The notes under the pieces: generated by a model
The model's input: only the letters and a program-made list of their open reading frames with translations
The model's database searches: none
Told to the model about the DNA's origin: nothing
Translations under genes and position numbers: made by a program
Shown here: positions 1 through 8,076 of the stretch, in pieces
How the letters are laid out: each line of letters starts with the position of its first letter
How positions within the stretch are numbered: the stretch's first letter is position 1
Assembly: GCF_001836165.1 (NCBI RefSeq)
Contig: NZ_KV827648.1
Location: 124,001-188,000, forward strand
Length of the DNA: 64,000 nt
Direction: 5' to 3'
Origin: Corynebacterium sp. HMSC036D02
GTDB taxonomy: Bacteria > Actinomycetota > Actinomycetes > Mycobacteriales > Mycobacteriaceae

Positions 1-883
1 ACTTGCGCAGCTCATCGGCGCCGATGCTCTCCGACATCTGCACAAAGGCCGTGTTGCAGGACAATGCGAAGGCCGTCTGCAGCGTCACGCTTTCCGCGCC
101 GCCGCAGGACTGGTTGCCGTAGTTGGTCAGTTCCGTGACGGTATCGGGCAGCGTAATGGACGCCGCGCCGGTCAGCGTGGAGTTCGGCTCGAAACCGTTG
201 TTGAGACCAGCGGCGGTGGTGATGATCTTAAAAATTGAGCCCGGGGGCAGGGTGTCCTGTGCAGCATGGTTAACCAGCGGCGTGCCCTCCTGGTTCTGCA
301 GCTGTTCCCACCTCTCGTTGGCGTTATCACCGAGGAGGTCGGACACGTTAAAGCTCGGGGTGGAGGCCATGGCCAAGATCTTGCCCGTCGAGGGCTGGAT
401 AGCAACGGCCGCGCCGTTATAGCCCGGTCCAGCGAGCTGGTCGTAGGCGGCCTGCTGCAGGGCGGGATCGATGGTGACCTCCACGTTCGCGCCCATCTGG
501 GGCTTGCCGGAGAGCACATCGAGCCAGTTGCGCGCCAACAGCGAATCATCCTTGCCGTTGAGGATGTCATTCTGGGAGGCCTCCAGCTGCGAGGCTCCGA
601 AGCGCTCTGAGAGGTAGCCGGTGATGTTGGCGAAGGCCGGGGAGTCGGCGGGGTAGGAGCGGGAGTAGTTGCCCTCGGCGTCGGCCGTGGACTGCGCCAG
701 GACCGTGTTGCCGGCGAAAATCTGGCCGCGCGGAGTCGTGCGCATTTCCAAAAAACCGCGGACATTCTTGGGGTTATGGGCGTATTTATCGGTGGAAAAC
801 GCCTGTACCACCGTGAGGTTCACGAGGAGTATGGCGGTAAGTATCAGGGAAAAGAGGGCCACGAGGCGGATCGATCGGTTCAT
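1..883 (-). CDS. pbpA: Penicillin-binding protein PbpA (class B transpeptidase), 3' part outside the window
   Basis: D,D-transpeptidase that cross-links peptidoglycan at the membrane. The window holds about residues 1-294. An N-terminal membrane anchor (about residues 5-28) is followed by a dimerisation region. The transpeptidase nucleophile motif SIFK (S216, K219) follows PPG, and the second motif SCN lies in LSCNTAF; the KTG motif lies beyond the left edge. The ATG start at 883 overlaps the rodA stop by 4 bp (ATGA), so the two are translationally coupled. The order rodA-pbpA downstream of pstP and the FHA genes is the actinobacterial operon that continues with pknA and pknB, which would lie to the left. 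Partial only because of the window edge. Confidence 0.93.
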   Translation of the reverse strand, partial: MNRSIRLVALFSLILTAILLVNLTVVQAFSTDKYAHNPKNVRGFLEMRTTPRGQIFAGNTVLAQSTADAEGNYSRSYPADSPAFANITGYLSERFGASQLEASQNDILNGKDDSLLARNWLDVLSGKPQMGANVEVTIDPALQQAAYDQLAGPGYNGAAVAIQPSTGKILAMASTPSFNVSDLLGDNANERWEQLQNQEGTPLVNHAAQDTLPPGSIFKIITTAAGLNNGFEPNSTLTGAASITLPDTVTELTNYGNQSCGGAESVTLQTAFALSCNTAFVQMSESIGADELRK

Positions 884-2232
884 CGGCTTGCCTCCTGGAT
901 GGCAGGGAACATAGATGTGTCAGTGGGTGCGTTTGAGCTCAGCTCACGCGCCGGGCGGCGGGCCGCGTTCGAGATCCGCAGCAGGATGGCCAGCAGCATG
1001 TAGTTAGCCATGAGAGAGGAACCACCCGCAGACATGAACGGCGTGGTCAAGCCCGTCATGGGCAGCAGCGCGGAGATACCGCCGGTGACGACGAAGACCT
1101 GCACAGCCAAGGTGAGCGAGAGGCCTGAGGAAACCAGCTTGCCATAGGTATCACGGCAGGTCAGCGCGGTGCGGAAGCCGCGGGAGACGAGCATGGCAAA
1201 GAGGACAAGCACAGCGGTAAGGCCAATGAGGCCGAACTCCTCACCGATGCCAGCCAGGATGAAGTCGGAGTGCGCCACCGGAACCATGTCCGGATGCCCC
1301 TGGCCTAGGCCGGTGCCGGTAATGCCGCCGGAGGACATGCCGAAGAGTGCTTGGGAGAGCTGGTAGCCGGTGGAATCATAATTGGCCAGCGGATCCAAGA
1401 AATTGGAGAAGCGCTGTTGGATCTTCTCCGATATCTGGTAGATGCCGAAGCCACCGACGCCCACGAGGATGACGCCAATGAGTAGCCAGCTCACGCGGTT
1501 GGTGGCCATGAAGAGCATTCCGAGCACGGTGCTAAAAAGCAGCAGGGCTGGGCCGAAGTCATTGGAAATACCCATGATGACAATGGCAATACCCCAGATC
1601 ACCAGGATGGGAGCGAGATCCCGCAGGCGCGGCAGTGAAATGCCGAGGAACTTGTAGCCAGCCACCGTAAACAGCGAACGCTTCTGGGTCAGCAGCATGG
1701 CGAAGAACAGGATCAACAGGATCTTGGAAAACTCACCCGGCTGGATGGAAAATGGCCCGAGCCACAGCCAGATGCGGGCGTCCACGCCCGGGGGCTGCGG
1801 CCACACGAGTGGCAACGCGAGGAGGATGAGGCCAAGCGCGCCCAGGATATAGGAGTATCGGGTGAGCGAGCGGTGATCACGCAGGAGAACCAGCACCAGC
1901 GCGAAGAGGATGAGGCCCACGATGGTCCACATCACCTGCCGCACCGCCAGGCCGCCGCCATTCGCCAGGTCGAGGCGCTGCAACAAGATGAGTCCAGTAC
2001 CGTTGAGCACCGCGACGATGGGCAGCATGAGCTGATCCGCGTAGGGTGCGAGGAAGCAGAGCACCAAGTGAGCGACGGCGAAGACGCCGATGAAACCGCC
2101 GATGAGGTAGAGGACATCGAGGGTCAGCACGTTGCCCTGCGACAACTCGAGGCTGACCAGGGTGATGGCGAAGACCACGGTGGCGAGCACGAGCAGGCCG
2201 AACTCGGTGCCGCGGGAAAAGAACTTACTCAT
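880..2232 (-). CDS. rodA: FtsW/RodA/SpoVE family peptidoglycan glycosyltransferase
   Basis: SEDS-family polytopic membrane protein of 450 aa that polymerises lipid II together with its class B PBP partner, here pbpA immediately downstream. Many hydrophobic segments are visible. The family-typical extracytoplasmic loop STGYQLSQALFGMSSGG and the motif GTGLGQG are present, and the C-terminal region has the conserved PFMSAGGSS. The start ATG directly abuts the TAG stop of pstP, and the end overlaps the pbpA start by 4 bp. Length is normal for actinobacterial RodA. Confidence 0.95.
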   Translation of the reverse strand: MSKFFSRGTEFGLLVLATVVFAITLVSLELSQGNVLTLDVLYLIGGFIGVFAVAHLVLCFLAPYADQLMLPIVAVLNGTGLILLQRLDLANGGGLAVRQVMWTIVGLILFALVLVLLRDHRSLTRYSYILGALGLILLALPLVWPQPPGVDARIWLWLGPFSIQPGEFSKILLILFFAMLLTQKRSLFTVAGYKFLGISLPRLRDLAPILVIWGIAIVIMGISNDFGPALLLFSTVLGMLFMATNRVSWLLIGVILVGVGGFGIYQISEKIQQRFSNFLDPLANYDSTGYQLSQALFGMSSGGITGTGLGQGHPDMVPVAHSDFILAGIGEEFGLIGLTAVLVLFAMLVSRGFRTALTCRDTYGKLVSSGLSLTLAVQVFVVTGGISALLPMTGLTTPFMSAGGSSLMANYMLLAILLRISNAARRPARELSSNAPTDTSMFPAIQEASR

Positions 2233-3567
2233 CTACTTCACCTCCCGGCAGTTTCCTTTGGATTCGCTCTTGGCATCTTTGTTTTTCTCGTCCTTCGACG
2301 CCTTCGGGCAGGGCTTGAGCGCCTTGTCCGAAAGCTGCGAAAGCTGCGTTTGCACCTCGTCATAAGAACCGGAGGGCAGATTGCCCACGGCAGCGCGTTC
2401 GGATTCGGGCAAATCCTTCAGCGCGAACGGTGCGAAATCACCGTCGCAGGCGCCGTGCCCCAACTTGAGCGCGTTCTCCTTGCTCAAGCAGGCATTTTGA
2501 TACGTGTGGTGTAGCGGGCGGCCGAAGATCTCATAGTCCGCGCCTTCTTGGATGGTGAGGACGCCCTCTTCATCCGTGGCCACGTAATAGTTATTGCTCA
2601 GATAATTCTTCATCCAGAGTCCGCCGCTGATGACGAGCACGATGATGATGGCAAGGCACGCAATGACCTTCCACCCAATCCGGCTTCGCTGGGGCCGCCG
2701 CTGTGGTTCGTCCTGAGGCTCCTCCTCAGCGGCCTGCGCTTTTGGGGGCGAGATCAGCTTGGCAGCACGGCTCGCGGAGGAATCCGGGTGTGTTGGCTCC
2801 GGGACGACGCCCTGGATCGCGCCCACGGTCACTGGGGCGTTCTCATCACCCTCTCCCTCCACGACCTCTGCCACCACGATGGTGACGTTGTCCGGGCCGC
2901 CGGAGCGCAGCGCCAGATCCCGCAGGGTGGTGGCGGCCTCTTCGACCGTGCCCTGCTTCAGCGCCTGCTCGATGGTAGAGGCCGTCACTGGATCCGAGAG
3001 GCCATCCGAGCACAACAGGAGGCGGTCGCCCGGTTTAGCATCGAGCATGAAGAGCGTCGGCTCCACGGGCCGGCCGGTATAGGCCTTGAGAATCAGTGAC
3101 TTCTGCGGGTGGGATGACACATCTTCTGGGTCGAGCTTGCCCTCATCCACCAGGGACTGCACATAGGTGTCATCCTTGGTGATCTGGGTCAGCTTGCCCT
3201 CACGCAGCCGGTAGCCGCGGGAATCACCCACGTGGCACACGCCGAACTCCGAGCCGTTAAAGAGCAGGGCGGTCAGCGTGGTGCCCATGCCCTCGGTCTC
3301 CGGGTGCTCGTCCACGTGCTCGCGGATTGCTGCATTGGCATCTTCTGCCGCCGCGCCGAGCAGGGCCAGCATGTCATTATCACCCGGATCCCGCTCGAGG
3401 GAGGCCATGTGTTCCACCATGGTGGTGGAGGCGACCTCGCCGGCGGCGTGTCCACCCATGCCGTCGGCAAGCACCAGCAGGTGCGGGCCCGCGTGGGCGG
3501 AATCCTCATTGTTTTCGCGGACCAATCCGCGGTCCGTCACTGCAGTAAAAGTCAGGCTTAAAGTCAT
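2233..3567 (-). CDS. pstP: PP2C-type Ser/Thr protein phosphatase PstP
   Basis: Membrane-anchored phosphatase that removes phosphate from PknA/PknB and their substrates. It has 444 aa. Residues 1-235 are a PP2C domain with the metal-binding motifs RENNEDS and ADGMGGHAAGE, then GDSRGYRLR and SGGPDN. A Pro/Glu-rich linker leads to one transmembrane helix near residues 305-325 (VIACLAIIIVLVISGGLWM), then an extracytoplasmic tail with two Cys residues and a Lys/Asp-rich end. Its start overlaps the fhaB stop by 4 bp. Confidence 0.95.
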   Translation of the reverse strand: MTLSLTFTAVTDRGLVRENNEDSAHAGPHLLVLADGMGGHAAGEVASTTMVEHMASLERDPGDNDMLALLGAAAEDANAAIREHVDEHPETEGMGTTLTALLFNGSEFGVCHVGDSRGYRLREGKLTQITKDDTYVQSLVDEGKLDPEDVSSHPQKSLILKAYTGRPVEPTLFMLDAKPGDRLLLCSDGLSDPVTASTIEQALKQGTVEEAATTLRDLALRSGGPDNVTIVVAEVVEGEGDENAPVTVGAIQGVVPEPTHPDSSASRAAKLISPPKAQAAEEEPQDEPQRRPQRSRIGWKVIACLAIIIVLVISGGLWMKNYLSNNYYVATDEEGVLTIQEGADYEIFGRPLHHTYQNACLSKENALKLGHGACDGDFAPFALKDLPESERAAVGNLPSGSYDEVQTQLSQLSDKALKPCPKASKDEKNKDAKSESKGNCREVK

Positions 3568-4016
3568 GCCATCAACCTCACGGTCGTTCGGCCAAGTTTG
3601 ATATCGGAGCCGACTCCGACTCGTTCTGGCTGGTCAATGCGAACGCCACCAACAAAGGTGCCGTTGCGGGATTCGAGGTCCTCCACGAACCACTCGCTGC
3701 CCCTGCGGAACAGGCGGGCGTGGTGGCCGGAGGAGAAATCATCACCAGTGACAAAGTCACAGTCCTGTGCGCGGCCCATCGTACAGTCTTCGAGCGTGCC
3801 CAGTTCCATGTGGGAACCGCGCAGCGGCCCGTCCACGATGGCGATCTCACGCGGCGCTTCGCGACGCCTCTGGGATCCCTTCACCGGGGACGATGCTTGG
3901 TAGACGCCGGCAGCCTTGTTGGCGTCGCGGCGCATGGCGTTGAGCGCGACCAAGATAAACAGCCACAGCAACACCAGCAGGCCGATGCGCAGCGAGAGCA
4001 GCACGATCGAATCCAT
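3564..4016 (-). CDS. fhaB: FHA-domain protein FhaB (FipA)
   Basis: 150-aa membrane-anchored phosphothreonine-binding protein. One N-terminal helix (about residues 5-27) is followed by a short linker and a C-terminal FHA domain with the motifs GRAQDCD, SSGHHARLF and ESRNGTFV, which form the phosphopeptide pocket. It normally links PknA/PknB phosphorylation to the divisome. It sits between fhaA (44-bp gap upstream) and pstP (4-bp overlap downstream) and is part of the same transcript. Confidence 0.94.
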   Translation of the reverse strand: MDSIVLLSLRIGLLVLLWLFILVALNAMRRDANKAAGVYQASSPVKGSQRRREAPREIAIVDGPLRGSHMELGTLEDCTMGRAQDCDFVTGDDFSSGHHARLFRRGSEWFVEDLESRNGTFVGGVRIDQPERVGVGSDIKLGRTTVRLMA

Positions 4017-4060
4017 GGAAAATCCTTACGCTAAAAATCTATAATCGTTGCCGGGGTGGT

Positions 4061-4885
4061 TTAATAGCCTTGGTTCTCGAGGCCGGTGATGCGTACCTCG
4101 ATGTGGGAGTGGCCGAGGGTGATCACGTCGCCGTCGGCAAGCAGCCAGTTCTCAATAGGGGTGTCGTTCACGGTGGTGCCGTTCGTGGATTGCAGGTCCA
4201 CCAGCACGGCGTCCTGGCCGTTCCAGGTGATCTCCGCGTGCTGGCGGGAGACACCGGTATCCGGCAGGCGCAGGTCCGCGTCATTGCTGCGGCCCAGGAT
4301 GTTGGAGCCCTCCTGCACGTGGTAGACGCGGGAGGAACCGTCCTGCAGCATGAGCGTCACCGCGGGGCCCTGCGGTGCAGGCTCGTTCGGGGTGGGAGCC
4401 ATAAAGGCGGTGGTTGCGGCCTCATCGGCGTTGTGCGGCTGGGTCATAGAGTCCTCCTGACCATGGTCGTGGTGGAAAATCGCATCAAATCCGGTTTCTT
4501 CGGTGGGCTCGTGATCCAAAAAGGAGGACACGCGCAACTGCCCAGTCCGCAGTCCCGACTCCTCCGCGATGCGTACGATGACCGGCCCGGCGAGGGACCA
4601 GCCACTGTTACGGATGAAGCGGGTGAGCTGATCAGCTAGATCCTTGGGAACACCCCGGTCTTGGGAGAGGTTCTCGATATCTTTGGAGGATACGCCGACG
4701 GTCATGACGTTGGGGCTATACAGCTTGCCATCATCACCGCGGGACAAATTGTCCTGCGCCTCCTGCTTGAGAAGCTCCTCAATCTCAGCGGGGACGACCT
4801 TACCGCCGAAGACAAAGGCCATGCCGTTGTCCAGTCCGCGTTGCAGGGAAGAATCCAGCTTGGCGAGCTTATCTAGCAATGCCAT
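4061..4885 (-). CDS. fhaA: FHA-domain protein FhaA with N-terminal DUF3662
   Basis: 274-aa cytoplasmic adaptor and first gene of the operon. Residues 1-125 form the DUF3662 domain that is phosphorylated by PknB in relatives. A variable linker of about 55 residues follows, then a C-terminal FHA domain with GRSNDADLRLP, SRQHAEITW and STNGTTVND. The ATG at 4885 has an AAGGAGG ribosome site about 13 nt upstream, slightly far. A promoter candidate lies at 4940-4967. Confidence 0.94.
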   Translation of the reverse strand: MALLDKLAKLDSSLQRGLDNGMAFVFGGKVVPAEIEELLKQEAQDNLSRGDDGKLYSPNVMTVGVSSKDIENLSQDRGVPKDLADQLTRFIRNSGWSLAGPVIVRIAEESGLRTGQLRVSSFLDHEPTEETGFDAIFHHDHGQEDSMTQPHNADEAATTAFMAPTPNEPAPQGPAVTLMLQDGSSRVYHVQEGSNILGRSNDADLRLPDTGVSRQHAEITWNGQDAVLVDLQSTNGTTVNDTPIENWLLADGDVITLGHSHIEVRITGLENQGY

Positions 4886-4939
4886 AGGAAGGGCCGTCCT
4901 CCTTTCGGGATGTTTTCAGGGAGAGATATAGCAGCGATC

Positions 4940-4967
4940 AGTATAGGGTGCTTTCCTTGACTTAACG
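4940..4967 (-). promoter_or_regulatory. Candidate promoter of the fhaA-fhaB-pstP-rodA-pbpA operon
   Basis: Reading the minus strand, TATACT (4945-4940) is a near-consensus -10 box about 55 nt before the fhaA start codon. The -35 position (about 4967-4962, CGTTAA) is poorly conserved, which is usual for corynebacterial sigma-A promoters. No other good -10 lies closer. Confidence 0.45.
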
Positions 4968-5075
4968 TAGACGCGCGCGGCAAAGTTCCCTGGAAAGTTC
5001 AGGTTTGCCAGCGGATTTGTAGATTCGCTGGGGCTGCGTGCTAAAGTTAGCTAGTCGCCAAGACATCAATACCCT

Positions 5076-5160
5076 GCCCGGGTGGCGGAATTGGCAGACG
5101 CGCTGGCTTCAGGTGCCAGTGTCCTTATAGGACGTGCGGGTTCAAGTCCCGCCCCGGGCA
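5076..5160 (+). tRNA. tRNA-Leu (anticodon CAG)
   Basis: 85-nt class II tRNA. The 7-bp acceptor stem GCCCGGG/CCCGGGC is followed by discriminator A at 5160. The anticodon arm CTGGC-TTCAGGT-GCCAG carries anticodon CAG. A long variable arm and the T arm GCGGG-TTCAAGT-CCCGC are present. The CCA end is not encoded. An intrinsic terminator follows at 5187-5238. Confidence 0.97.
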
Positions 5161-5186
5161 CGCTGAGCAGTTGAACAAACTGCGAC

Positions 5187-5238
5187 ACCGGAGGTAACAA
5201 ACTCGAAAGGGTTCGTGACCTTCGGTTTCTTTGTTTTT
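5187..5238 (+). terminator. Intrinsic terminator of the tRNA-Leu gene
   Basis: ACCGGAGGT (5187-5195) pairs with ACCTTCGGT (5218-5226) with one G-U wobble. A small inner CGAA/TTCG pairing fills the loop, and the run TTCTTTGTTTTT follows. Confidence 0.7.
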
Positions 5239-5684
5239 CTGAATTTTGGCGGTCGAGGATTAAAAGTGTGGGGATTTACATCCTAAATCCCGCCCGAGCC
5301 GGTCGACACGTCTTTCGAATTTTGTTTTCGATGGTGTCAACAAGTCATCTTGATCTGGCACCCTTCTTTTGAGTTTCGGTTTATTGTGTAGGCAGTCAGT
5401 CCGAGGCTTGATGTTTGCTTAGGTTTGGTTGGCAGGGTCGAGAGGATAATAGTTTTATTGCATGATCTCGATCTCGTAGTTCGATTTGGGACCGGGCCAT
5501 TACTTTCGGTGGATCTCTGCTGCGCCCATAGGCCAAGCAGTTTTAGGGGTTCGTTGTACGGGAAAGCTGGTGTGCCTAAACCATCCTTGACTTGAGATCC
5601 TACTTAGGGTCACTTGGAATCCTCCAACTGAGGTGTTTCCCGGGTGTTGGAGGATTTCCTAGTCGTTGAATCCTGATCTAGGAG
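5239..5684 (+). other. Non-coding stretch downstream of tRNA-Leu
   Basis: No convincing gene was found on either strand. The region is AT-richer than its neighbours. It holds two clear inverted repeats, GGGATTT-N7-AAATCCC at 5271-5291 and ATCCTCCAAC-N17-GTTGGAGGAT at 5619-5655. The second could end transcription of the VOC gene that stops at 5685, although no T run follows it. No repeat of the tRNA 3' end long enough to call an attachment site was seen. Confidence 0.5.
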
Positions 5685-6050
5685 TTAATCGACTGGGCTG
5701 ACGCGGATAAGGTTTCCATCAGGGTCGGCAACAACGAAGGTGCGGCCGAAGACATCATCGTAGGGTGGCTGCACAATTTGGATTCCTTTCGATTTCCATA
5801 GACGGTATGTCTCATCGATGCGGCTTGCCGGTCCATCCAGCATCAAACCTATTTCGCTCGTTCGCGGTGTCTGTTTCTCCATGTGGGTGTTATGGCCGGT
5901 CCACACAGCAAACAGGACATCCTTTGAAATCTCGAATGCTACATATCGAGGACTGATGAACGATGGCTGCATATCGAATAAGTCGCTGTAGAAGGCAGTC
6001 GAGATCTCTGTATCGGAGACATAGGTTAGGAAAAGATTGGGGGTTGGCAT
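5685..6050 (-). CDS. VOC (glyoxalase/bleomycin-resistance) family protein
   Basis: 121-aa single-domain vicinal-oxygen-chelate protein with one beta-alpha-beta-beta-beta module pair: LFLTYVSDTEISTAFYSDLF at the start and DPDGNLIRV at the end. The substrate cannot be told from sequence; relatives include dioxygenases and antibiotic-binding resistance proteins. The ATG at 6050 is preferred over the one at 6056 because AAAGGAG then lies 7 nt upstream. It is transcribed away from the WYL regulator that starts 73-118 bp away, a pairing seen for regulator-target couples. Confidence 0.8.
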   Translation of the reverse strand: MPTPNLFLTYVSDTEISTAFYSDLFDMQPSFISPRYVAFEISKDVLFAVWTGHNTHMEKQTPRTSEIGLMLDGPASRIDETYRLWKSKGIQIVQPPYDDVFGRTFVVADPDGNLIRVSPVD

Positions 6051-6168
6051 CGCCATTCTCCTTTCGGTGAGTGGTGTTGTTTACGTGGACGCAGTGCATT
6101 GGAGCAAACAAACCTGACAAGGAGTGTCATATTCCGGAAAATATTGTGGTTCCAGTGATAATTACGGC

Positions 6169-7134
6169 ATGAGATCGGCGCGCTTGTTGTCTATGCTCTT
6201 GCTATTGCAAACCCGAGGCCGTGCTACGTCTGCCGAGCTGGCTTCGCATTTCGAGGTTTCCCAGCGCACAATACTGCGTGACGTTGATGCACTCTCGGCC
6301 GCAGGAATACCTGTTTATACGGAGCAAGGTATGCATGGTGGGATTGTGCTCGATAGGCGCGCTCGATTGAACGCTTCTCGATTGGATCCGACTGAGATTC
6401 AGCTGATGAGGATTCTTGGCGTCGGGGCAGATTCACTCGCACACTTGGGGTTTGGCCAAGACATCGCCCTGCTGCAGAAGAAAATGAACGCAGTCTCATT
6501 CTCTAAAGCGTCCGATACTCATAATTTGGAAGAAAAGGTCCTACTTGATTCCAGTGGCTGGTTTAGCAATGAAACCCAAAACGACTTAGAAGAGTTGCTA
6601 GAGGCTGTACGGAAAGAAGCTCGAATTGAGGTGTCCTATCGCCGAAGCGGGGACAAGAAGCAACAACGTGCTGTGGCTGATCCTTATGGGCTTGTACACA
6701 AGGGTAGAAGTTGGTACTTGGTCGTCGATATCGATGGGGAACCAAGGATGTTGGCAGTCTCGCGTTTAGAAACCTTTCGAGTTTTAGGTCAAGCTGCTCA
6801 GCTTCGTCCAGGGCAAAGTTTGGCAAGGGTGTGGGCGCAGCTCGTTGAGCAATTAGAAGAAGACATGCCAGTTCGAATCACCGCACTTCTTCGAGCGACT
6901 CGGCTTGATATGGCATCTCGTATTTTGGGATCACGGCTTATCCATTATGAACCCGTGGACGAAAACTTTGTCCGTATCGTGGTGGGATATGCGGATATTC
7001 AGGGGGTAAGGCAATTGCTTCAGTTTGGGGACCACATCTGGGTCACTGATCCCCCGGAAGCAGTAAAAATCACTGCTGATCTAGCTAATGAACTTGCGAA
7101 ACGACATAGTGGGACCACAAATCCTGAATCGTAG
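6169..7134 (+). CDS. YafY-type transcriptional regulator (HTH plus WYL domain)
   Basis: 321-aa DNA-binding protein. An N-terminal HTH_11 helix-turn-helix (about residues 5-60, ATSAELASHFEVSQRTILRD) is followed by a C-terminal WYL ligand-sensing domain with RRSGDKKQQRAVADPYGLV and WYLVVDIDG. WYL proteins bind nucleotides or other small ligands and often control adjacent genes, here probably the divergent VOC gene. I chose ATG 6169 because family members begin with this Met-Arg-Ser-Ala-Arg-Leu-Leu sequence; an in-frame GTG at 6124 would add 15 residues but has the purine-rich site too close. Base composition is lower in GC than the flanking core genes, suggesting acquisition. Confidence 0.85.
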   Translation: MRSARLLSMLLLLQTRGRATSAELASHFEVSQRTILRDVDALSAAGIPVYTEQGMHGGIVLDRRARLNASRLDPTEIQLMRILGVGADSLAHLGFGQDIALLQKKMNAVSFSKASDTHNLEEKVLLDSSGWFSNETQNDLEELLEAVRKEARIEVSYRRSGDKKQQRAVADPYGLVHKGRSWYLVVDIDGEPRMLAVSRLETFRVLGQAAQLRPGQSLARVWAQLVEQLEEDMPVRITALLRATRLDMASRILGSRLIHYEPVDENFVRIVVGYADIQGVRQLLQFGDHIWVTDPPEAVKITADLANELAKRHSGTTNPES

Positions 7135-7520
7135 AGACCGAAGATGGGCACTGGGATGCCGTCGTAACAGGCCTGCTGAAAACGGTAAGAGGTGCGCTAA
7201 CAATCTAGGAGCTCTCGTGGATCTTATGATTGGAGAAAAGTAAGTAACGATGGCTTTCGCTTCACTCGCAGGGTGGTGGAGTAAGGGCTTTGGAGGTTCA
7301 GAGCGCCTTCAAGGCGGGCGAGGGCCTCTTACCACTGGTGAAGCCGCAGCGTAGTGCGGGCATCTTAGCCGGTCTACAATCTTCCCACTTCACATTGAGG
7401 GTCTTTACCATGACGATTCTGTGTGATCTACCAAGGGTGTGAGAGCAGGTTTACATGTCACTCATGAGAATTCAGGTGAGCACGACTTAGAGGTTGAGGT
7501 ACGCAAAATATTTCGGCCAT
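7135..7520 (+). other. Non-coding stretch after the WYL regulator
   Basis: No gene is recognisable. One short perfect hairpin, CGCCTT-C-AAGGCG, lies near 7303-7315 but has no T run. The stretch ends at the truncated edge of the IS6-type remnant. Confidence 0.4.
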
Positions 7521-7809
7521 AGTGATCGCCCGATAGAGGTAGCACCCCCTGCCGCCGATCCGGATATAGGTCTCACCACCCGCCAGGAACTGGCCTGCCA
7601 GTCAGGTACCTGTCGGTACCACCGTGTTTGCTTGTCCAGCTCAGGGGCGTATTTCTGGACCCAGCGGTAGATCGTGGTTGATCAACCGGCAAACCCCGCT
7701 GAAGTCATCATTTCCTCCAAGTCTCGGTAGCTCACCCCTAGCGGCAGTACCACCGCACTGCCCACAGAATGATGTCACGGGGGAAATGACGACCGGAGAA
7801 GATACCCAT
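7521..7809 (-). pseudogene. IS6-family transposase fragment, frameshifted and truncated
   Basis: The N-terminal third of an IS6-type DDE transposase is present in three reading frames: MGIFSGRHFPRDIILWAVRW, then the helix-turn-helix part, then WVQKYAPELDK and WRVV..YI. Several stop codons interrupt it and everything after YLYRAI is lost. It cannot make an active enzyme. Confidence 0.8.
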
Positions 7810-7863
7810 GGCTGTGATTATTTCACGTCGCTCTTCCTACTGCCCCAACTTTGCAACAGCACC
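7521..7863 (-). mobile_element. Decayed IS6-family insertion sequence (IS1628/IS6100-like), one end only
   Basis: The right end GGTGCTGTTGCAAAGTTGG (7863-7845, minus strand) matches IS6-family terminal repeats of the GG..CTGTTGCAAA type. Inside lies the 5' part of a transposase. It starts at ATG 7809 (MGIFSGRHFPRDIILWAVRW), then shifts frame and contains stops. Later fragments recover as WVQKYAPELDK, RWYRQVPDWQ and YLYRAI in other frames. The match stops near 7521, so the catalytic DDE half and the other end are missing. Confidence 0.8.
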
Positions 7864-7867
7864 CAAA

Positions 7868-7907
7868 GCCCTGGAATGAACTCCTGTCACCAGGGTCATT
7901 CCAGGGC
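7868..7907. terminator. Long inverted repeat, probable terminator of the copper genes
   Basis: GCCCTGGAATGA (7868-7879) is exactly complementary to TCATTCCAGGGC (7896-7907), giving a 12-bp stem. Inside the loop, CCTG-TCA-CCAGG can pair again. On the minus strand the stem is followed by TTTGGG, so it could stop the transcript coming from the lipoprotein gene that ends at 8077. It directly abuts the outer end of the IS remnant. Confidence 0.5.
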
Positions 7908-8076
7908 ATATTTCCCTGACTAAGAGAAGCAGTGACACAGAAGGCCTACCTCAGCGTGGGCCCTGTGGGCGTGCAGGTTCCGTGTGTGGCTGGTTTGCTT
8001 CGGCATGGTCGGCAGCGATTGATGACCGACTCTGGAGCGGGTGCCTTGTCTGGTCTCGCGGTTCAGGGTAGGTGGA

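Noticed and set aside
5264-5310. Possible second tRNA or att repeat (TCCCGCCCGAG resembles the tRNA 3' end)
   Set aside because: Similarity is short and no cloverleaf can be drawn; a recombination site needs a longer exact repeat.
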